This document shows, in pieces, positions 5,959-10,040 of a stretch of 10,040 bases of DNA. Positions within the stretch are counted from its first letter, which is position 1. Each line of letters opens with the position of its first letter. Origin of the DNA: an uncultured Alphaproteobacteria bacterium (GTDB lineage Bacteria > Pseudomonadota > Alphaproteobacteria > Rhizobiales > Beijerinckiaceae); the NCBI GenBank assembly GCA_937903315.1, contig CALCZO010000259.1, positions 1 through 10,040 on the forward strand, given 5' to 3'. The position numbers were made by a program, and so were the translations under genes. The notes under the pieces are model-generated. The model saw only the letters and a list, made by a program, of their open reading frames with translations, searched no databases and was not told the origin of the DNA.

Positions 5959-5986
5959 TTGATCGCAGCCCGCAATCCTCTACAAC
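5959..5986 (+). promoter_or_regulatory. Weak promoter candidate for the HAD phosphatase gene
   Basis: TTGATC (5959-5964, 4/6) and TACAAC (5981-5986, 4/6) are separated by 16 bp and would start transcription about 19 nt before the GTG start, just ahead of the ribosome binding site. This is the best match in the gap but is not strong. Confidence 0.3.
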
Positions 5987-6011
5987 GCGGCGAAGGAGAA
6001 GGAGCCTTTCC

Positions 6012-6659
6012 GTGCGCACAGCCCTGCTTGATCTTGACGGCACGCTTGTCGACCCTGCCGAAGGCATCCTGTCCTCCTATCGCCACGCGCTGACGGCGAT
6101 GGGACGGCCCGATCTGGCGACGCAACCGCTCGACTGGGTGATCGGCCCGTCGCTGCGCTCGTGCTTTGCCGAGCTTCTGGGCGATGCGGACAAGGCGGAG
6201 GCGGCGGTCGGCCATTACCGCGAGGTCTATGGCGCGGCCGGGCTGTATCAGGCACAGCGATTCGAGGGCATCGTCGCGGCGCTGGAGGCGATGAAGGCGG
6301 CGCGGATCCGGCTGGTGCTGTGCACCGCCAAGCCGCAGGTCTATGCCGCGCGCGTTGCCGCACATTTCGGTTTCACGCCACTGCTCGACGGATTGTACGG
6401 CCCTGATCTCGCCGGTGCGCTCGACGACAAGGGCGATCTCATCGCCCATATCCGTACGAAAGAGCCGATCGACCCGGCCCGGACCGTGATGATCGGCGAC
6501 CGCAAGTTCGATGTGCTGGCCGCCCGCCGGCACGACATTCATGCGATCGGTGTGCTGTGGGGCTATGGCAGCCGCGAGGAACTGACCGAGGCGGGGGCGA
6601 CGGCGCTGTGTGCGCAAACGGACCAGCTGGCCGGCATGGTGCGCGGACTGATCGGCTGA
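6012..6659 (+). CDS. HAD-superfamily phosphatase (phosphoglycolate phosphatase / 5'-nucleotidase-like)
   Basis: A 215-residue cytoplasmic HAD hydrolase of the Gph-like type with a helical cap. All four catalytic motifs are present: motif I DLDGT (nucleophile D7, acid/base D9), motif II LVLCTAKP with T105, motif III K140, and motif IV MIGDRKFD with D163 and D167. The C-terminal IGVLWGYGSREEL resembles the 5'-nucleotidase-like HADs related to Pseudomonas PA0065, so a nucleotide or small phosphate ester is likelier than phosphoglycolate, though this is uncertain. GTG 6012 is the start because AAGGAG (5999-6004) lies 7 nt upstream and motif I then falls at the normal distance from the N-terminus. 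The frame stays open further upstream, but that part is Arg/Ser-rich and not family-like. It ends 3 bp before the stop of the convergent threonine ammonia-lyase gene. Confidence 0.88.
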   Translation: MRTALLDLDGTLVDPAEGILSSYRHALTAMGRPDLATQPLDWVIGPSLRSCFAELLGDADKAEAAVGHYREVYGAAGLYQAQRFEGIVAALEAMKAARIRLVLCTAKPQVYAARVAAHFGFTPLLDGLYGPDLAGALDDKGDLIAHIRTKEPIDPARTVMIGDRKFDVLAARRHDIHAIGVLWGYGSREELTEAGATALCAQTDQLAGMVRGLIG

Positions 6660-6662
6660 CGC

Positions 6663-7895
6663 TCAGCGCGAGCCGCCGGGGTTGGTCGCCACGTCCAGCG
6701 TGTAGCCGGCGGCCTGCAGATGGGCGACGGTGGCGTCGAGATGGGCGCGGTCGCGCGTCTCGATCACCACTTCGAGCAGTGTGCCCTTGGCCGGTAGGCC
6801 AGAGAACACGCGCTGGTGCGACACCTCGACGATGTTGGCGCCGGCCTCGCCGATCAGGGAGGCGACGCGGGCCAGCTGGCCGGGACGATCGACAAGATCG
6901 ATGGCGAGCTGGCTCAGCCGGCCTTCGCGCGCCAGTTCCCGCGTCAGCACCGAGGACAGCAGCCGCGTGTCGATGTTGCCGCCGCACAGCACCAGCCCGA
7001 TCGTCCGGCCGGCAAAGCGCGCCGGATCAGCGAGGACGGCGGCCAGTCCGGCGGCGCCGGCCCCTTCCACCACCGTCTTTTCGATGGTGATCAGCATCGA
7101 CACCGCGCGCTCGATCTCGGGTTCGGTGACCAGCACGATGTCGTCGACCAGCGCGCCGACAATGTCGGTCGTGATCGCGCCGGGCGACTTGACCGCGATG
7201 CCTTCGGCCAGTGTGTCGCCGCGCATCGGCAGGCTCTGGCCCTTGATGACATTGTACATCGAGGGATAGAGCGCCGACTGGACGCCGATGATGGTGATGC
7301 CCGGCTTCAGCGCCCGGGCGGCGACCGCGATGCCGGAAATCAGGCCGCCGCCGCCGATGGGGATGACCAGCGTGTCGATCTCCGGCGCGGCGGCGAGCAT
7401 CTCGAGCGCCAGCGTGCCCTGACCGGCGATCACCAGCGCGTCGTCATACGGGTGGACGAAAGTCTGGCCATGGGCCGCGCCGTGCTCGCGGGCAAAACGC
7501 GCCGCGTCCTCCAGCGTTGCGCCGGTGACGATCACTTCCGCGCCATGGCGGCGGGTGTTCTCGACCTTCACCATCGGCGTGCCGTCCGGCATGACGATGG
7601 TGGCCGGAATGCCGAGGCGGCGCGCGTGATAGGCGACGCCCTGCGCATGGTTGCCGGCGGACATGGCGATGACGCCGCGCGCCCGCTCCTCCGGGCCGAG
7701 CGCCGAGAGACGGTTGAGCGCGCCGCGCTCCTTGAAGGCGGCGGTGAACTGGTGGTTCTCGAACTTCAGCCACACGTCGGCGCCGACGATCTCGGACAGG
7801 GTCAGCGACCGGTTGCAGTCGGTGGAGACGATCGACGGGCCGACCAGCGCGGCGGCGGCCTCGACCATGGCAAAGGTTACGGGCAGGGCGGTCAT
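6663..7895 (-). CDS. ilvA: Threonine ammonia-lyase with C-terminal ACT domain
   Basis: A PLP enzyme of 410 residues that deaminates L-threonine (and often serine) to 2-oxobutanoate and ammonia, feeding isoleucine synthesis or threonine breakdown. Landmarks are AAFKERGA with PLP lysine K55, SAGNHAQG (79-86), the phosphate-binding loop GGGGLISG (181-188) and CGGNID (304-309). An ACT-type domain occupies about 328-405 (QLAIDLVDRPGQLARVASLIGEAGANI...). The length fits the intermediate class with one ACT domain, rather than TdcB (about 330, no ACT) or E. coli IlvA (about 514, two ACT-like modules), so amino-acid allostery is likely. ATG 7895 has GGAGG 7 nt upstream and overlaps the aroE-family stop by 4 bp (ATGA), so the two are co-translated. 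Its stop faces the HAD stop across 3 bp. A related ammonia-lyase acting on serine or threo-hydroxyaspartate cannot be excluded. Confidence 0.9.
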   Translation of the reverse strand: MTALPVTFAMVEAAAALVGPSIVSTDCNRSLTLSEIVGADVWLKFENHQFTAAFKERGALNRLSALGPEERARGVIAMSAGNHAQGVAYHARRLGIPATIVMPDGTPMVKVENTRRHGAEVIVTGATLEDAARFAREHGAAHGQTFVHPYDDALVIAGQGTLALEMLAAAPEIDTLVIPIGGGGLISGIAVAARALKPGITIIGVQSALYPSMYNVIKGQSLPMRGDTLAEGIAVKSPGAITTDIVGALVDDIVLVTEPEIERAVSMLITIEKTVVEGAGAAGLAAVLADPARFAGRTIGLVLCGGNIDTRLLSSVLTRELAREGRLSQLAIDLVDRPGQLARVASLIGEAGANIVEVSHQRVFSGLPAKGTLLEVVIETRDRAHLDATVAHLQAAGYTLDVATNPGGSR

Positions 7896-8734
7896 ATCGT
7901 TGCCTCCATCATCGCGCGCAGTTCGGGCGTGACCACCGGCATGATGCCCCACCAGTCGCGGAAGGCCGGGCGGGCCTGATGCAGCAGCATCCCCAGCCCG
8001 TCGACAGCGGTGTTGCCGCGCTTGCGCGCCGCGCGCAGAAGGCCGGTCTCCAGCGGCGTATAGACGATGTCGTTGACCACGGCCTTCTTCGGCAGGTCGT
8101 CGAGCGCGATCTTCAGCGGCGGCTGGCCGACCATGCCGAGGCTGGTGGTGTTGACGAGCAGCGCGATGCCGGCGAGCGCGGCGGAGCGCTCCTCCCACGG
8201 CACGACGGTGATGACCGGGCCGAATTCGTCGCGCAGGGCCTGTGCCTTGTCGAGGGACCGGTTGGCCAGCCGGATTTCCGGAACGTTGCGTTCGAGCAGG
8301 CCGCAGATGATGGCGCGCGCTGCGCCGCCCGCGCCGAGCACCGTCGCCGGGCCGGTATCGGCGCGCCAGTCGGGTTTTTCATGCTCGATCGAGGTGAAGA
8401 AGCCGAAAACATCGTAATTGCGCAGCGACAGGGAACCATCCGGCCGGACGACGCAGCAGTTGCCGGCGCCGACCCAGCGGGCGAGATCGTCGACATGATC
8501 GACCATGCCAAGCGCCAGCACCTTGTGCGGGATGGTCAGGTTGCAGCCGGAAAAGCCGAGCGCGGGCAGGGCACGCAGGGCTTTTTCGAGATGCCTCTGG
8601 TCAATCTCAAGCGGCACGTAGGACCCGGAAAAGCCGTACAGCTTCAGCCAGTAGTTATGCAGCATCGGCGAGCGCGAATGCAGCACCGGAAAGCCCATCA
8701 CCCCGGCAAGACGATATGTATCGGGATGGCCCAC
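7892..8734 (-). CDS. aroE: Shikimate 5-dehydrogenase family protein
   Basis: A 280-residue cytoplasmic NAD(P)-dependent dehydrogenase of the AroE family, which reduces 3-dehydroshikimate to shikimate. Visible features are GFPVLHSRSPMLHNYW (14-29, shikimate-binding serines S20 and S22), NLTIPHK with catalytic K71, GAGN with N92, D108, the dinucleotide loop GAGGAARA (134-141), NRS (158-160) and Q253 in GMLLHQARPAF. Two usual motifs differ: the NTD motif reads NYD (106-108), and GAVNT reads GAGNC. The catalytic Lys/Asp pair is kept, so it should be active, perhaps with changed substrate preference. The start is GTG 8734, with GGAG 7 nt upstream; the longer open frame upstream is not family-like. 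It overlaps ilvA by 4 bp, an unusual partner. It may be an AroE paralog (quinate/shikimate or related) rather than the housekeeping enzyme. Confidence 0.86.
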   Translation of the reverse strand: MGHPDTYRLAGVMGFPVLHSRSPMLHNYWLKLYGFSGSYVPLEIDQRHLEKALRALPALGFSGCNLTIPHKVLALGMVDHVDDLARWVGAGNCCVVRPDGSLSLRNYDVFGFFTSIEHEKPDWRADTGPATVLGAGGAARAIICGLLERNVPEIRLANRSLDKAQALRDEFGPVITVVPWEERSAALAGIALLVNTTSLGMVGQPPLKIALDDLPKKAVVNDIVYTPLETGLLRAARKRGNTAVDGLGMLLHQARPAFRDWWGIMPVVTPELRAMMEATI

Positions 8735-8807
8735 GCCCTCGCTCCTTTGACCCGCTTGCGGCTGCCAGAAGCCGGTAAAGCACCCGGCGCGATTGGGCAA
8801 GGCACCG

Positions 8808-8835
8808 TTGCGTCCGCGTCGTGTTGGCGTATCAT
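8808..8835 (+). promoter_or_regulatory. Promoter candidate for the dehydrogenase-TctC gene pair
   Basis: TTGCGT (8808-8813, 3/6) and TATCAT (8830-8835, 5/6) are separated by 16 bp in the 132-bp gap between divergent aroE and the dehydrogenase gene. Transcription would start near 8842, which would exclude the in-frame ATG at 8834 and favour ATG 8867. No convincing promoter is seen for aroE on the other strand. Confidence 0.33.
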
Positions 8836-8866
8836 GCCGGAAAATTTCCTGTCGGTGGTCCGTTTC

Positions 8867-9691
8867 ATGCCCTTGCCCAATACGCTGTCCATCGCCTTCA
8901 TCGGCTTCGGTGAAGTCGGGACCCGCTTTTCGCGCGACCTGACGTCGCGACCCGACGTGGCGATCGCCGCCTACGACATCCTGATCGACACTCCGGCAAC
9001 CGCAGCTGCATGGGCGGACAGGGCGCGCGGCGTCCGGGTGCGGCCGTGCTCCAGCGCGCAGGAGGCCTGCGCGGGGGCCAGCATCGTCATTTCCGCCGTC
9101 ACGGCATCGCAAGCGGAAACGGTCGCGGCGGGGGCGGCGGCGTTTCTCGGGCCGGGGCAGATCTTCTTTGACGTCAACTCCGCCTCGCCCGGCACCAAAC
9201 AGCGCGCCAGCGCGGCGGTTACAGCCGCTGGTGCCGCCTATGTCGAAGGCGCGGTGATGGCACCGGTGCTGAAGCCGGGGATCGCGGTGCCGATCCTCGC
9301 CGGGGGTGAGGCGGCCGACGCGCTGGCCGAACGGCTCAATGCGCTGGGGTTCGCGATCACGCCGGTGGCGCGCGAGATCGGTCGCGCCTCGTCGATGAAA
9401 CTGTGCCGGTCGATCATCATCAAGGGGCTTGAGGCGCTGATGGTCGATTGCGCCCGCGCGTCGAAAGCCGCCAACGTCGAAGCGGAAGTGTTTGCCAGCC
9501 TTGGCGCGACGTTCCCGTCGATCGACTGGCCGGCGCTGGCCGAAGACATGGCCGAGCGGGTGGCGACGCACGGCGTCCGCCGATCGGCGGAAATGGCGGA
9601 AGCGGCGGCGATGCTGACCGAACTCGGCGTGCATCCGGGGCTTGCGCAGGCCGTGTCGGACGCGCAATTGCGTGGGGTCAAGCCGCGCTGA
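8867..9691 (+). CDS. NAD(P)-binding beta-hydroxyacid dehydrogenase-like protein with DUF1932-type C-terminus
   Basis: A 274-residue two-domain cytoplasmic oxidoreductase related to 6-phosphogluconate/3-hydroxyisobutyrate dehydrogenases. The N-terminal Rossmann fold starts with IAFIGFGEVG (9-18). The substrate-loop motif DVNSASPGTK lies at 102-111, and MAPVLKPG at 131-138. The C-terminal helical part SSMKLCRSIIIKGLEAL (175-191) has the conserved catalytic lysine K178 and matches the DUF1932 pattern. The exact substrate is unknown; the family oxidises or reduces hydroxy acids. ATG 8867 is preferred, with GGTGG 8 nt upstream and the Rossmann strand at its usual distance. ATG 8834 would add 11 residues and overlaps a predicted -10 box. 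It is 37 bp from a TctC-type binding-protein gene on the same strand, so it may process the hydroxy or carboxylic acid that protein binds (inference). Confidence 0.86.
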   Translation: MPLPNTLSIAFIGFGEVGTRFSRDLTSRPDVAIAAYDILIDTPATAAAWADRARGVRVRPCSSAQEACAGASIVISAVTASQAETVAAGAAAFLGPGQIFFDVNSASPGTKQRASAAVTAAGAAYVEGAVMAPVLKPGIAVPILAGGEAADALAERLNALGFAITPVAREIGRASSMKLCRSIIIKGLEALMVDCARASKAANVEAEVFASLGATFPSIDWPALAEDMAERVATHGVRRSAEMAEAAAMLTELGVHPGLAQAVSDAQLRGVKPR

Positions 9692-9728
9692 TTTTGCCGG
9701 GGCCTGATCTGGAGACAGGGGGAAGACC

Positions 9729-10040
9729 ATGATTGACCGTCGCAGCCTGATGGCCGGTGCCGCGCTCTTTGCAGGAGCGGGGTCCGCGCTCGCGCAGGAG
9801 AAATACCCGAGCTATCCGATCAAGGTGATCGTGCCGTTCGGCCCCGGCGGGCTGGCGGATGTGACGATCCGCGCGGTGGCCGAAAAGGCCGGGCCGCTGA
9901 TCGGCCAGCCGCTGGTGGTGGTCAACCAGCCCGGCGCGGGCGGCATCACGGCCGCCAAGGCGGTGCAGGCGGCGCATGCGGATGGGTATACGCTGGCGCT
10001 GTTCACCAACGGCACGGCGATCTCGGTGCCGCTCGTCAAG
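9729..10040 (+). CDS. TctC/Bug-family periplasmic solute-binding protein, N-terminal part (runs off right edge)
   Basis: The first 104 codons of an extracytoplasmic binding protein of the tripartite tricarboxylate transporter (Bug) family. A signal peptide is seen: MIDRRSLMAG with a twin-arginine pair (R4, R5), then a hydrophobic core and ALA-Q with likely cleavage after A22. The RR-S-L pattern makes Tat export possible but does not prove it. The mature start YPSYPIKVIVPFGPGGLADV (26-45) is the Bug hallmark, and the family's ligand region PGAGGITAAKAV (68-79) and DGYTLALFTNG (85-95) follows. ATG 9729 has GGGGGA 5 nt upstream. The family binds carboxylates and related acids, and many members lack cognate tctA/tctB neighbours. 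Whether permease genes follow cannot be seen. It is probably co-transcribed with the dehydrogenase gene 37 bp upstream. Confidence 0.9.
   Translation, partial: MIDRRSLMAGAALFAGAGSALAQEKYPSYPIKVIVPFGPGGLADVTIRAVAEKAGPLIGQPLVVVNQPGAGGITAAKAVQAAHADGYTLALFTNGTAISVPLVK

Noticed and set aside
5859..6617. 252-codon minus-strand open frame opposite the HAD gene
   Set aside because: The plus-strand frame has all four HAD motifs and a good ribosome binding site. The minus frame is Arg-rich with no recognisable pattern.
7979..8866. Upstream extension of the plus-strand dehydrogenase frame
   Set aside because: It lies opposite aroE and has no domain pattern. The Rossmann motif requires a start near 8867 (or 8834 at most).
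8735..9730. Long upstream extension of the aroE frame
   Set aside because: It is antisense to the dehydrogenase gene and compositionally like a shadow frame. GTG 8734 has a GGAG 7 nt upstream and gives the normal AroE length.

Overview
The window looks like chromosome from a high-GC alphaproteobacterium, most likely Hyphomicrobiales (Rhizobiales). The reasons are the strong G/C bias at third codon positions, tight operons with 1-8 bp overlaps, a periplasmic-binding-protein-rich gene content (a LivK-type ABC system beside a TctC/Bug-type protein) and the style of the protein sequences. The taxonomic guess is inference. No rRNA, tRNA, CRISPR array, insertion sequence or phage gene was seen. All genes belong to recognisable metabolic or transport families except one small membrane protein.

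Left half (1-5520, minus strand): a complete branched-chain-amino-acid-type ABC importer in the order livK-livH-livM-livG-livF, followed at close spacing by a small cupin and the first 49 codons of an alanine racemase that runs off the left edge. A good sigma-70-like promoter (5483-5511) sits in an AT-rich island upstream of livK. It is followed by a leader of about 138 nt with a long 14-bp inverted repeat and two smaller hairpins. Two further GC-rich hairpins lie between livK and livH, and a 9-bp hairpin lies between the cupin and alr. LivK would capture a ligand in the periplasm, LivH/LivM form the channel and LivG/LivF hydrolyse ATP. The cupin and racemase suggest the ligand is modified once inside, but the substrate cannot be read from sequence.

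Centre (5520-6660): a 99-residue three-helix membrane protein of unknown role on the minus strand, then a divergent HAD-superfamily phosphatase on the plus strand with a GTG start.

Right half (6660-10040): a minus-strand pair, a shikimate-dehydrogenase family protein and a threonine ammonia-lyase with a C-terminal ACT domain, overlapping by 4 bp. The lyase converges on the HAD gene with only 3 bp between the two stop codons. Divergent from aroE is a plus-strand pair: a beta-hydroxyacid-dehydrogenase-like NAD(P)-binding protein with a DUF1932-type C-terminus, and the beginning of a TctC/Bug-family solute-binding protein that runs off the right edge. The right half may be a catabolic locus for a carboxylic or hydroxy acid, but this is inferred from neighbours only.

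I found no clear previously undescribed system. The observations most worth a second look are the structured livK leader, the hairpins at two operon junctions, the cupin and racemase attached to the Liv operon, and the altered substrate-pocket motifs in the AroE-family protein overlapping ilvA.
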